Shown piece by piece: positions 12,588 to 23,654 of a stretch of DNA of 64,000 nt. The stretch's first letter is position 1. Each line of letters opens with the position of its first letter. A model generated the notes under the pieces. The model made no database searches. It was not told the DNA's origin and was given only the letters and a program-made list of their open reading frames with translations. Source of the stretch: Engraulis encrasicolus (taxonomy: Eukaryota > Chordata > Actinopteri > Clupeiformes > Engraulidae); assembly GCF_034702125.1 (NCBI RefSeq), contig NC_085876.1:8766364-8830363 (forward strand), read 5' to 3'. A program made the translations under genes and the position numbers.

Positions 12588-13418
12588 TCTTCAATCAATC
12601 ACTGTCCATTCTTGCTGCAAATTTCAGTTCAATTTCCAAGTTACATAGAGGTATTTTTAATTCACATAAAAGTTATAAAGTAAAGTTATACCCCACCATA
12701 GCAACTAAAAAGAAGGATCAGAAAACCAATTGATTTCTCCCTAACACACAAGAAAATCAATGCAGCTGTTCAGACAGAGTCATGGATGCTTGCAAAACAA
12801 CGTCAAGGCAAACAATAACAACCACACTCAAATTGAGGCCAACAGCCAACAAATGGTGACTGAATGTAAACTTACATGTATGGTGATCTCATAGTCCAGA
12901 TGCTTATGCCAGAAGTCGTCTCTGTGAGTGTGGGGATCCCGAACACATACGATGACAAACTCCTGAGGACACTGCGGGCCAGACACACATGGGTTCAGTC
13001 GGCTTGGGTCATTGTAAACTGAATCAATGAGGTCAATGGGGTCAATGTGGTACAACGACAGCTAAAGCACATAAATGAATTAATAATTGGTAATTAATGC
13101 ACAACCATTGAATATGCTTATTAGATAATCCAGTAAAAATAAACAAACACCCCGCATTAAAGCCATACAATAGCGCCATTTACTGTGGTTGCATCACTCA
13201 ACTAAGTAGGCTACAGAACAACCCTGAGGCAATCTCAAACTTTCAGCAGCACTTCAGAAGCAAAAGCTTGCACTCTGCAAAAAATATCTCAAAATGAGTA
13301 TTAGAATATCTTGAGTTTTGGGAAATTATATAAAAACACATTTTGGTCAGTATAACCATAATCTATTGAAAGCTGTGGAAATGCTTACCTTTTTCAGGCT
13401 GTCAGTCAGGTCTTCCAT
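7574..13418 (-). CDS. snx10: sorting nexin 10 (PX-domain protein), complete, six coding exons
   Basis: Coding exons, in transcript order, are 13418-13389, 12962-12876, 12536-12436, 11747-11649, 8059-7853 and 7670-7574. All have AG/GT borders and compatible phases, giving 206 codons (human SNX10 has about 201). The protein starts [10 protein letters not shown]. The PX domain covers about residues 11-125: it has [10 protein letters not shown] at 11-20, the phosphoinositide-binding [16 protein letters not shown] at 51-66, the [11 protein letters not shown] loop at 75-85 and [14 protein letters not shown] at 112-125. The tail is acidic and rich in Ser and Cys. Family knowledge: SNX10 binds PI3P on endosomes, works with V-ATPase in endosome and lysosome biogenesis, and is needed in osteoclasts. 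SNX11 is the alternative. The [11 protein letters not shown] stretch looks more like SNX10, and the neighbours cbx3, npvf and osbpl3 indicate the HOXA-side copy. Which teleost duplicate (a or b) it is cannot be told. Odd points: a (TG) tract abuts the exon 4 acceptor, and partial copies of exon 6 lie in intron 5 (coding-exon numbering plus one for the leader). Confidence 0.93.
8191..8470 (-). pseudogene. decayed tandem copies of the snx10 exon 6 5' end
   Basis: Just upstream (in transcript sense) of the exon at 8059-7853, intron 5 holds at least two clear and one faint copy of that exon's acceptor and first ~45 bases. Minus-strand readings are [13 protein letters not shown] (8234-8195) and [15 protein letters not shown] (8342-8296), against [15 protein letters not shown] in the real exon. 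The flanking intron words are repeated too (GTGGAGGAAAAG, GTGGAGGGGAAAA, GGAGGAGGAAAAC). The copies lack the rest of the exon and a donor, so they are unlikely to be used. Confidence 0.7.
9772..10911. mobile_element. 1.14-kb foldback DNA element with TA target, interrupted in the centre
   Basis: Ends GGCCAGTCAATC and GATTGACTGGCC are perfect inverted copies flanked by TA. Several long inverted stretches follow inside, including TTGCAATAGTAATGGTTCC near 9816 against the inverse near 10870, and AAAATCTACAGCTTTATATTTAGT near 9876 against the inverse near 10800. A smaller inverted pair lies inside at about 10140-10375. It is in snx10 intron 5 and has no transposase frame. Confidence 0.7.
10380..10492. 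mobile_element. TTAA-site MITE, 113 bp, inside the foldback element
   Basis: Ends AGGGGCACTAGG and the inverted AGGAGCTCCAGG, flanked by TTAA at 10376-10379 and 10493-10496. It sits almost at the centre of the element at 9772-10911 and is therefore younger. Confidence 0.6.
11841..11976 (-). repeat. tRNA-derived SINE, minus orientation
   Basis: The minus strand has a perfect Pol III B box (GGTTCGATTCC) within a tRNA-like head near 11976-11925, then a body containing TCTCTCCCCC and a T-rich/A-rich tail near 11841. It lies in snx10 intron 5. A related tail fragment is at about 48790-48897. Confidence 0.7.
12219..12365 (+). repeat. tRNA-derived SINE, plus orientation
   Basis: The head has an A-box-like TGACTCAGTGAGCTAA and a B-box-like GGTTCGCATTC about 35 bases on, followed by a CT-rich body. 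It sits in snx10 intron 4, about 70 bases beyond the exon 4 donor. Confidence 0.65.
12541..12585. repeat. (AC)22 microsatellite abutting snx10 exon 4
   Basis: On the coding (minus) strand this is an uninterrupted (GT) tract ending directly in CCAG, the exon 4 acceptor, so it takes the place of the polypyrimidine tract. Confidence 0.95.
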
Positions 13419-14455
13419 TGTTCACACACTGGCCAAGAGCAAAATGATAACAAATACGTGATAGAAGAAGAAACACAACACCACAATAAGTAGAATACAC
13501 AAGTCGTTTCTGAACACAGTAGGCCTATCTTATACAATATCCATTTGAGCCATTGATCATCTCCCACGCACCAGCCATCATCCAAAACATTTGATTCGAA
13601 ATGGGAGGAAGACGAAAATGGCAAAATACTGTGCACAATCCTGCGTAATTTCCTTTGTTTCCAGTTGATTGCTTTGTTACTGTGCACGTCATTGCCTTCA
13701 TTAGGCCTAGTCTTTTTTCACTAAGCCGTCTCAGGCCGGTTTCCAGTGCAGCGTCAGCAAACCAAAGCAAAAAAATAAACCCAAGTACAAGTAAAAAAAT
13801 AATAATAATACTACAAAGTGGGCTACTCATGATAGCTACTCAACACTTGATGAAACGTAGTCTATTAGCCTACTATCCATCCGTGTGTGTGGGTGGGTGG
13901 GTGAGAGCGTGCATGTTTGGATATGCGATGTTAGGCTGATTACTGCAGGCCTACTCATGTGTGCTATGTTTAGGCTACAGCAGTGAGCAGCAATAATGTG
14001 TATTATGTCTCTGTGTATGTTTTGTATCTGAGTAGGCTATTTATGTAAGATGTTGGACACCTTCATTTCCCTCAGGACTAATAAAAGTTAGTTAATCTAG
14101 AAATAGGATACTCTACACCTATCCACTTACGCACAAAGGCCCCAGCGGTGACGTGCCCTGAGCTTTAGCTGGAAGCATACCAGCTCAACAATTTCCCAAC
14201 GAAATGTGTCTGAATTGAGTTAGGAAAAAGCGCATTCACCAAAGCAAACCCTATGCATGACCGTCTCCGTCTACACTTCACGAACACCATTTGGAAACTT
14301 CAGGAGTTCTAACAACAGAATGAAACTCTTAACAGATGACCCCTGGATGAACGAGGCTCTTCACAGCCTTGCTACGTAGGCAATAGAAATAAGCAATTCT
14401 GACATTCGGCTAGGCCTATGTGAAGTCGAAAACCAACAACAAATGCCGATCTTAC

Positions 14456-14526
14456 CTTTTCTGTGTCTCCTCTGCTCGGTGGTCCAGCCGCGAGCACTCA
14501 ACTTCTACTGGGTCTGATCTGACGCG
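14456..14526 (-). other. snx10: snx10 5' untranslated exon (probable)
   Basis: On the minus strand a purine-rich stretch ends in AAAAG followed by the donor GTAAGA (exon end at 14456). It lies 1.03 kb upstream of the ATG exon, whose own acceptor (CCAG) puts that exon's start at 13428, leaving 10 untranslated bases before the ATG. The transcription start is not visible; the upper limit given is a guess. A CCAAT box near 14651-14660 on the plus strand may belong to the promoter. Confidence 0.5.
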
Positions 14527-15779
14527 CTTTCTAAAATCAATTAGGCTACCCCAAGTCCCCACCTGAAAAAGGTCAAACCACGCCCCGGTGTCTCACACCG
14601 CTTTGAAAGCTGTCTGAGCACTAACGCACGTGCAGCTGGTATTTAATCAGCCAATCAGAAAGCCATTGGCGGCAATCTTTTAAATTACTAATAGACCCCC
14701 CCCTCACCCATGTTCTATTCAGCATCACCCCCCCACCACCTTGTTTATCTTCACAAGTAGCCTAGTGTATGCGCCGCTTTCTCTTGTAGGCCTATCTTGT
14801 GACTAATTGTATAGGTCATTTGTCAATATCTGTCATGGGAGTCACACATCCACAGGTGTTGGTTAGCTTATAATATAACAGTAGCCTCGTTGTTTACTGC
14901 CCATCACCACATCATTGGCCCATTGATTTTTATTTTTTTTATTTTATTTAACACAGCATTATGGCTAGATATACTTAGCCTAGTCTTCAGGCTGCTGAAG
15001 GGCAGGTTTCAGGAATCATTTTATCTACTATTTATTATAACCTACAGTTGGTAAATCAACCAAAAATGACTAATATGAAATGAAGAACAAATAAGGCATA
15101 ATGACAATGGTCTTTCTCACAAAAGTTTATTATTATTATTATTATTTTTTGCCAATGATGTTTCTTGAGTTTAGCCTACTGTGTCATAAATTTGACAGTG
15201 CCAACAAAAAGAAAACAAACTTTCTGACTGGTCCTCCAGTTAGGCAGTTACATAATTGACTTTCCCCTGATTATGAAAACGAACTTATGGCCTCTGCTCT
15301 TCTGTCTGATTATTGGCTGCCTTTAGTTGAATCAATTGCCCGGTGAACAATCCACTGTCTTCAGTGGAAGGTCACTAGGCCTTCTGAGGGTACAAAGTAG
15401 TCACTGAACTGGTTTCTGTTCAAACCAGTACAGTGCAGGGTGGGCTGGTTGTTTGACCCGGTGGACCTTGTTGGGCAGCCGCGGACTATTGGACACAAAG
15501 GGGTCAGTTGTCCTAGGTTCAGGGAGGAGTCAGGGGACACTACTGATGGTGCAAGGCGGTCATGGCAATCATTGGACTGGTTTCTGCACCTTCCATTTTT
15601 ACAGGACATTGACATCTGAAATGACCCTTTCACTCAATTCATTTTCACTCAATAGGCCTACATACGTCATGGGGACACAATTCTTGCCCTCACAAGATTA
15701 AGGGGTTGGACCTTAAGGGAAGTCGACAGGGGGACAAAAGTGGTCAGCTGCCTGTCCTGGACTGGGGGGGTACAGGGCC

Positions 15780-16080
15780 TGACTACGATGTTCAGAGGCC
15801 CCTAGGCTACAGGTTGCTGTAGGCTCCCCATGAGATGCAAATTCTACAACAAAACTACTTTGACAGCATCATAACTCTAAACCAGGAATAAAGCACATTT
15901 GCCAACTAGTGGATAGGGGTATTAACCAGATTTGATAGTCCATTAAACATGATATACCAATTTATTCAATGCAGTGTATTTCCGTAACTCTGCTTTAAAA
16001 AACAACCAAACAACCCTTTGGCCTTTTGGGGGGCCCTTAAGCTGCAGACATATCTAGCCTGCACTTTAATCCCTGGGGGT
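15780..16080. repeat. dispersed repeat, copy 1
   Basis: Matches 38815-39055 in order: GGCCCCTA.GCTACAGGTTG, ATGCAAATT, CAAAACTAC, CATCATAA, AATAAAGCACAT-like text, GGGGCCC, and GGCTGCAG/AGCTGCAG followed by ACATATCTA/CCATATCTA. No coding potential. Confidence 0.55.
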
Positions 16081-16169
16081 GGTGACGGCCAAGGCATCGA
16101 CACAGCTATCAGCAACTCCGGTAATCTGTGGCCGGAGTGTCTCCCGTAGACAGGTTGCGCTGTGTCCCC

Positions 16170-16340
16170 CACTCAGGGAAGCTGACAGGGGGGGACAAAG
16201 GGGTCAATTGTCCCGGGCCCGGGGAGAGATGGGGCCCAGAATTCGGTCTTCATTACATTGAATGTATTGACTTGCGGGCCCTTTCTGAGGGCTTTGTCCC
16301 GGGCCCAGCCAAAGCTGTCAGCGGCCCTGCCCCCACTCAC
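16170..16340. repeat. dispersed GGGCCC-rich repeat, copy 2
   Basis: Second copy of the family at 6355-6515; its outer ends, GCTGACAGGGGGG and GCTGTCAGCGGCCCTG, are loosely inverted. A shorter relative (GGGGTCAGTTGTCCTAGG) lies at 15500-15520. Confidence 0.5.
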
Positions 16341-16479
16341 CTGTTGGTGCGTATGAGGATTTGAAACCACAGCCCAGTGGATGCGGAAGGAATTCTAACA
16401 CAAAAGACTAAGTTGGACCCGCAGCTGTTGGGACCTAGCATCAGACAGAGGGTCCAACTCAATCTAGTTCCTCCCGCCC

Positions 16480-16620
16480 TCTCCTTGTGCTTGTGGCCTC
16501 ATGATGCAAGGCCGTACGTCAATAGCAAAAGAAGTTTAATTCTCTCGCAAAAGTACAATTCAATGGTCATTTTCTCATTTGCAATCGGGATGTTGAATAG
16601 GTAAAAGGCCCTCAAGAGTT
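16480..16620. repeat. copy of the 4.6-kb foldback family
   Basis: Shares the words CACAATTCAA / TACAATTCAATGG, TCATTTTCTCATTTGC and GGGATGTTGA with the foldback repeat at 4606-5155. Confidence 0.5.
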
Positions 16621-17017
16621 GTCCTTCCTCCCCACTGCTCTAACCACAAGACTAAGTGGTTTTGCCTGTCGCTGAAGGGTCAGTCAGGGGGTTGCACTGT
16701 GTCCCCAACACACCTGTTGGCGTATGGAACCGAACCCCGATACGTTTGCCACTTGGGGCTTGAACCTAGCATCTACCAGTCAAAGCTCAAGGTTGGGCAT
16801 GTGAGGCACAGAGCAATACAGCTGAGCTAAATATCCAGACCAACAGCTACTGGGGCTACTGCTTCAGTGCTACTGATACTGTATGATAGTGGGGCATTCT
16901 GAAATGGGAGAAGTATGGTGGGTGTTACGTAAAGGACACCAAGAGTGTGTGAAGCGTACGGGTCCGCTTCCCAAAGGGAGGAAGGGGAAGACAGTGGGAC
17001 TGAGTGGCCCGCATCAT

Positions 17018-17372
17018 GGGACTCACAAACCCATGACAGAAAATACCCTTAATGAATGCCAAAGTCTGGAATGTGATCATGTCAATACTGTTGACTGCTA
17101 CTGTTGACATTTTGTCCTGTCAATGTAATAAACCGCTAAAGTAGATATATTTGTATTTGTATTGAAGGGGCCCAAGACATTTCAGGATTTCTGTGTTCCC
17201 AATGATATGGTGTTGTGTGGTGGGTGTTACTGCCCACCTCTGATCTAGGGCAACAGAGTGCAGATGATGGCCTACATCATGGGACCTACAAACCCATGAC
17301 AAAAAATACCCTTAATGAATGGCATAGTCTGGAATGTGATAAGATACCTTTCACTGCTACTGTTGACTGTTT
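17018..17372. repeat. tandem duplication, unit about 257 bp
   Basis: The segments 17018-17110 and 17275-17372 share CATGGGAC..ACAAACCCATGAC, AATACCCTTAATGAATG and GTCTGGAATGTGAT in the same order and orientation, with a few substitutions. Confidence 0.65.
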
Positions 17373-18699
17373 GATAATGGGGTGCATCAAAGAAGAGATA
17401 GGCCTATAGATCTACAGCATTACGACAAAGATCACCTGCCCATGGGTTATAGCCTACTACTTGAGGCAAGCGAATGGCTTACATTCATACCTGCAAACTC
17501 AGGAAGGTTGAAAAAGGTGACAAACTAATCGCGGCGCCGCGGCAAACCCGCGAGGGCCCCCCCAGCCCCCCCCAACCCCCCGTTCTGCCACGAAAAAGAA
17601 CAGTTAAAAAGACGATAATATATATATACACAAGGCTTACACTATTAGAAATCAGACTTCTGAACTAATTTTATTCATCACCAGCCAATATATGTCTTAC
17701 AAGCCACCCAGACGCAATTCTAGGTTAAGCTGGGACCCCAAGCGAAAACTCAACAACTAGGCCTACTGTTGTTTAAAGTCTTAGCTGTTATTCACCATCT
17801 ACTTTGGGGGCCCCAAGCGGCTGCCTATTTAGCCTAGTGACAAGAAGCGCCTCTGCACTCACCACCTGTCAAAATTTAAATTGTCCTATTTATTATTACC
17901 AGCCAAAAGGAGGGAGCACACGGTCACTTGGGGTTGTCTTAACTTTGAGCCCCACTGCAATTGACTATGAAAGCATTTGCTGCTTTTGGCTAAAGAGGGT
18001 AAGTTAAATAATAGGGAAATGTACAATATAATAAGCTGTATAAAATAGTACCAAGGCATTTTAGTGAATTTATGAATGAATGAGAGCAGAATTTCAGCAT
18101 TTCCCCAATACAATGGTGTTGTAGCCTACTATGAAGAAGCATTGGATTGTAGAAAAAGATAAAGACAGATGTCATCTAGGTTAATAGGCTATTTAGATTA
18201 ATAATATGATGTCCTTGGTTGCTAACATTAAATTCATGATTGCACACGTTGCAAGATGAGTCATATAGCTATTGAGACATATAGCCATTGCTATGTATTC
18301 CTCTGACGTTTATGAAGGTTTCATCGAGTGTGTATCTGACATAAGGGAACCAAATTTAATTCTCTATTAATCTGCCAATTTATAGCGCAGTCAGTCCCTG
18401 CCTACCGTCATTCTAACACATTTTCTCACTCTGAAGTATTCAATAGCGTTTTGGTCAAATATCAAAACAGTAATATATTGCCGTCAATTTAAATAAAGCG
18501 AAACATCCATGTTAGGACCGCAGACCTGCTGCCGTTGGGCTATATTTATTTTCACAAGTGGACGGGCTTAGCTAATGAAACAGTTCACAATTCCCAAACC
18601 CTGCTGAAATCCTTTACCTTTGAAACGGCGATTTGGACAGCGGTCATTTGTAAAAGGAAGGCGACAGTACCTAGGTAGAAGATAATAACAGGGGGGGAT

Positions 18700-18915
18700 A
18701 CATGTATGTGTTTCGCGACCGACCACCGTTTCATCAGCTGTTCACTCCGACTGGAGCAAGTATGTCTGGCTGCGGACTGTAGCGCCATATCCCTCTCTAT
18801 ATCCCTGTCGGCCATCTTGGCCCAGGCAGCCCATCCATGTCCCTGTCGGCCATCTTGGCCCAGGCAGTCAATGCAATCATGTTGTACGGTTAAAAACCCA
18901 TCTCCCTGTCGGCCA
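18700..18915. promoter_or_regulatory. promoter-like island with repeated GGCCGACAGGGA words
   Basis: The minus strand carries AAGATGGCCGACAGGGA twice (around 18804-18870) and a variant near 18905. AAGATGGC resembles the YY1 site. The adjoining GCGGACTGTAGCG block reappears, inverted, at 25500-25640. It may be the 5' end of a dispersed repeat rather than a gene promoter; no linked open frame was recognised. Confidence 0.3.
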
Positions 18916-19773
18916 TCTCGACTAAGAATCGTTAAAACTACCATGGGACATTTATTGATGCATTTAACTGACGGTTATTGTATTGCAGGATTTTGTTTAA
19001 GAGTCTGTTAAAATCCACTAATCAGCAAAATAGGCCTACTTAAACATTAATATTTTACTTTTTTTTTGTTTAAATCATGACAAGTTTAGTGTACACAAGT
19101 CCTACAATGTTCAGTCTTTAAAATTCACGGCAAAGAACCTTGAAATAATGAGTATTGTTGCACTTACCTTTGATTAATCACATAGGCTGCATGTTAAACT
19201 AAGATAACCCAAATATAAACATAAAATGCATCTTTCTTTGATTTAAACTTGTCATGATAACAAAGGGCGCCCAAACATCCACAACTCCCGGTAGATAGGT
19301 CTACTTCTACTTCTAGATATTACTGTTTAAAGACTTAGCCAAATGGAAAAGACAAGGGAAGGCCAAAGTAGCCTATGTTTTCAATTGGTTCAATTAAATC
19401 AAATTTGTTTATTAGACAAACACAGTTTTAAATCCACCAAAGACAGACCAGGACAATCAAACAAAACAAAAAAAAAACACAAAAATAAACTTTTAATTAA
19501 AATATGAATAATTACATATGTGCAGACATTTAACTATGTGCACTCTCAGCCTCTGAAGCATCGTATTTGTTAAGATAAGAAAGCAAACACAATACTAAAT
19601 GAAAACAACTGAAGTATAAACGTGTACATAAATAAAACATTTACTACACATTTCCAAGAGTGGCTGTTATTCTGATATCATCCAGGAAGACCGTAATGGT
19701 GAGATTAGAAAAGAACATTTTCTCAACTGGAGTTGTTTTGGAGTGTGTGGGAGAGTCAAAGGAAATGTTGGGA

Positions 19774-19805
<32 letters not shown>

Positions 19806-21390
19806 GTGTTTGTTTGTTTATGAGTGTTAGCCGTTGTAAATCGAATACAAACCCACAGGCTCAACTAGCTTATTAGGTACTTATCTAAACACTGTTGCAC
19901 TGAAATGCTGACAATATTTTGGTAATAACAATTAATTCGCCTCCCATCTTTGTTTCAGTTGGCCAAGTGGTTGCTTACCGCAACACCACTAGGTGTGCGC
20001 AAGTTCATTGCACTGCCAGACACAGACCTTGATACCAAAACTTTAGGGAAAGTGTGAGTGTTAGGGTGGGCACATGTTGCCAGTACGGCCTGGCAGTCCT
20101 TCGAGAAGTCCTCCATGTCCTCTTGTATTTCGAAGTCGAACACAAAGGGCTCCATGTCCACCTCCACTCCTCTACCCGTCCTTTCAACCCTTATTGGTCA
20201 GCAGTCACTGCACAGCCTGGTGGATGTCCGTCAACAGCAGGAGCTCATTCTAAAACAAAACCATTCAAGATGTGTTAATTGTAGACACATACTGTGTCTC
20301 AGAGGGCACACTTGTGCACCTCAGGCACTAGGTTTCAGTGTGTATGGCAGATTGCAGGGACCTCGAACTCAGGCCCGGGGGGCAAATCTGGCCCGCTGAG
20401 TCCTTTTATTCGGCCCACAAGGTCATTTCAAATGTGCATTACAGTTGGCCCACACACCATTAATGTATAGTGTATGAAAATGACATTTGGTGTCACAGGA
20501 ATATAAGTGGGCACAGGCCAATGGAACAGCTCACACTAATATGCAGCTCAATATTTGCAGTAGTGGAATGCATTGGCACTGCCCTTACAATTCGATTACG
20601 ATTCAGGAGGTAACGTGCATACTTTTTCAATACATTGATCACTTGGCCATACTGTTCAACAGTCTGCTTTCTACGGCATAGACCTACGGCACGACTCTGC
20701 TATGAACTAGGTCAGGTGGCTACTGTTGCGCGAATCACTGGTGTATGAAAAAACTGTGATAAAACGGTGAATAAACAAAGATTTTTTTTGTATCAAAATG
20801 GTGTCACTAAAGAAAAAATACCTTGTTTTTCCAAAAATAATACCTTTTGAGGAAATGTACAACTTTTAATGCCATTAAATTTTGGCTTTTTAATTTATCA
20901 CCTTTTAATACTTTTTACAACCCTGCATACACCCTGAGTAGTGGAATGCATTGGCACTGCCCTTACAATTCGATTACGATTCAGGAGGTAACGTGCATAC
21001 TTTTTCAATACATTGATCACTTGGTTGCATTACGGTACTTCACTAGGTTGCATTACTCCTTCATACTATGCAAATGCTGCAACTGATCACCTTGATCTTG
21101 TGATTGCTTTGGGTGAGGGCTGGGCAGAGTGGCAGGATGGCTGTGGAGAGAGGATAAAAAAAATGAGAAAAAGTGAAAGACGCGATGGAAAAGTCCCATC
21201 GTCATTGTGACACAGCACACATTGAAATGACATTAATGCTGCAGCCCAGTTGGTGCCCCAGGGGAGCATTGCAGCAGAATGGTACCATGTGCAGGGTGGG
21301 AAATGGGGAGAATAATAATTGTTAATAATCACCCTCTCCACTTTGGCAGGTTGGGAATAAAACTGACAACATTCAGGGTACAAATCTGAC

Positions 21391-21778
21391 TAGGGCTGGG
21401 ACGATTAATCGACTAATCGTGACTAATCGACTATAAAAATTAGTCGACAAGAATTTTCATAGTCGACTAATTGTTTAATTTAAATCAATGCTTTTTTACG
21501 TACTTTTCTAATGCTTTATTACTTTATTGAAACCTAAAATTGCCCAGCACGTATGAATTGGATGTTGTATCTCGGAGTAAATAAGCTACCATCATGATTT
21601 AAAGTTCATTATGAGCTCAGGGACCTAATTTCAACAGTTTCTTTCTTTTTCCCCCAATTTCCTTGAGGATTAAAGTGCTAGAGTACTTGAAAAATGTATC
21701 GTTTGACTAATTGACTATTCGAAGAAATTAGTTGATAGATTAATCGGGAGAAAAATAATCGTTTAGGACAGCCCCAAA
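21391..21778. mobile_element. hAT-type MITE, about 386 bp
   Basis: Begins TAGGGCTGGGACGATTA and ends, inverted, GGGGCTGTCCTAAACGATTA. The flanks ATCTGACT and AGCTGACT are an 8-bp duplication with one mismatch. The empty site is seen in copy B near 24026. The interior is AT-rich with repeated ACTAATCG words. Confidence 0.75.
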
Positions 21779-21828
21779 GCTGACTCTAACTTACCCATGA
21801 CTGTTTATCCTTTAGACTAAGTAATTAA

Positions 21829-22233
21829 AGGACCAGTTTAGTCAATTTCAACATGCAGTTGTAATGCCCACACTACCCTGGACTTGTCAGTACCTGTGGT
21901 TTTTTTCTTCTTCAGCCATTTCCAAGATCCTGGTCATTGTAATGGGGGCAGCGCTTTGTTTACATTTCAAAAAAACATTTTTATTTATTCCCAAAAACAT
22001 CCAAAAGGTTGTACAACATCAGCAGACAACTAGCAAACAGCAATACCGTTTGGGAAAATATTTGGAGTAGGCCTATGTTAATTTTGTTTAAAACGTAAAC
22101 AAACGCTGCCCCCATTAGAATAGCTCATGTCTCGGAAAGGGCTGAGTCAAAAAATGTGGCATCACCGGGTACTAACAAGTCAAGGGTAGCGTGAGCGATA
22201 CAACAGCATATTGAAATTGACTGAACTGGTCCT
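21829..22233. mobile_element. TTAA-site MITE, 405 bp (AGGACCAGTT ends)
   Basis: About 28 bases at each end are inverted copies with two differences (AGGACCAGTTTAGTCAATTT and AGGACCAGTTCAGTCAATTT). TTAA flanks at 21825-21828 and 22234-22237; copy B of the duplication shows a single TTAA at this place. No coding potential. Superfamily piggyBac or Kolobok. Confidence 0.85.
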
Positions 22234-23654
22234 TTAAGAATTAAATAATCTTATTTGTGGTTAGGAAGTGTATATGGGTTTAAGAAAGAATGACATTAAT
22301 TTTATTTTATGGGTTAGCCCATCTTATTCAGGTGTTTGTCTCACACCAGAAGTGTGGACTGGTTATGGAGATTTTATGGGAATGTACATGTTGTGCAGTT
22401 GGGTGGCATCATTGGCAAGGTAGTCATTTCACTTCATACATAAATAAATACATGCATAATATAAAATAAAATATTAATTACCAGACAGTCTTACAACGTT
22501 TCTCCACTGTATTACCAGGCAATGAATGAGGGATAACCATGTCAAGCCTCACTGCAGTGGTTTCTGTAAATAAATGACAGACATTTCAGTTAATAGATGT
22601 ATACTGTGATAACAAGAAAATAATAGGAATGACAGGTTTGACAACTTAAGACAAGGTTAGACAGCATAAGCAAGGTTCTCTCATCACGTTTAGACGAGAG
22701 TCTCTCACATCACGAAAGAGCCTAAAGCTACCCCTTCTCCCTCCCAGCGTGTTTATCAGGCGGTGTATTTTTCATTTTACAGAACATACTTCATCTAGTG
22801 CTAAACAATATCAACAAAGGCCATCAGAGGACTGCATACGACAAGAGAATGCTAGAGCTCTAGTAGATTCCGCCTTAGCTTTTCGTGCTTTCTGGCATTC
22901 AAGCAGACTGGCATTGCATCTTCTTAACATTGAAACTTCAAATAAGAAACACTACACACCTGTTCAGACGCACAAAGCACATCAGTGGGATTTGCCAGGC
23001 ACTCTCATCTACTCCTGAAAAGGCAATGATACAAGAAAATGCTTGAGACATACTCCAACAACAGTATATGTGCAGTAGTGGAATGCATTGCCACTACCCT
23101 TACAATTCGATTACGATTCAGGAGGTAATGTTTCATTACAAATCGATTCAGTCCGATTGTACGATGCATTGCAATGCATTACATTTCTACTGAAAGCATT
23201 GCACATTTTTATCTGTCATGAGGCAGTACAAGCAGTCAGACACTGAACAACATTTTATTGGCTGCTGTGTGTCCTGCAATCCTCCAGTTTTCAATGCTTG
23301 AAGTGCTTTCATTTAATGTAAAGTTCATTTACTCCAGAAATGCCCACAGAAGTAATTGAAACATAAAAAAATATGCCGCATCAATTTGGGCATTTTCCTA
23401 ATTGATTATTGTTGACATCACTAATGTGCAGGCACATTTGAAATGTCATATATGGGTAAAGAGGGTGTGTGAAATTGAAGTGCATACACACCGAATTTGG
23501 CCCTCAGGCAATGACTTTGACACCCCTGGCATATTGGTTATGCACTGGAACATTGTGCTCAAAGTGCATAGGTGCGCCATCTGAGGCACAGCAATACTGT
23601 AGAACACGTCACACTGAATTACTATTAATAAGTATAAGGGCCAAATGGAGTTTG

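Larger units (their letters stand above)
14527..18699. other. intergenic stretch upstream of snx10
   Basis: Besides the repeats listed separately it contains a CCAAT box (14651), a C-rich run (17555-17582) and tRNA-like SINE traces near 16730-16860. No exon is supported. Confidence 0.5.
20990..23070. repeat. local duplication, copy A (contains two MITEs)
   Basis: Without its two insertions this copy is about 1.28 kb and aligns along its whole length with copy B (23655-24913). Shared words include ATACATTGATCACTTGGTTG, CAAATGCTGCAACTGATCAC and GCTAGAGCTCTAGTAGATTC. An 89-codon open frame (22749-23018) has no family I recognise. Confidence 0.85.
20355..23528. mobile_element. segment bounded by hAT-like ends (possible 3.2-kb composite element)
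   Basis: The left end CAGGGACCTCGAACTCAGG and the inverted right end CAGGGGTGTCAAAGTCATTG match the common hAT terminus. Flanks GCAGATTG and GCATATTG agree at 7 of 8 bases. No transposase is visible between them; the interior contains the local duplication's first copy and two MITEs. The flanks beyond the ends also show some inverted similarity, so two solo ends are an alternative. Confidence 0.35.

Noticed and set aside
12436..13418. Identity of the PX gene as snx11 rather than snx10
   Set aside because: snx11 would have cbx1 as neighbour and usually a longer Pro-rich tail; here the neighbours are cbx3, npvf and osbpl3, and the length fits snx10.
18585..18944. 119-codon open frame on the minus strand
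   Set aside because: Its repeated segment comes from the duplicated GGCCGACAGGGA words; no homologue is recognised and no splice sites support it.
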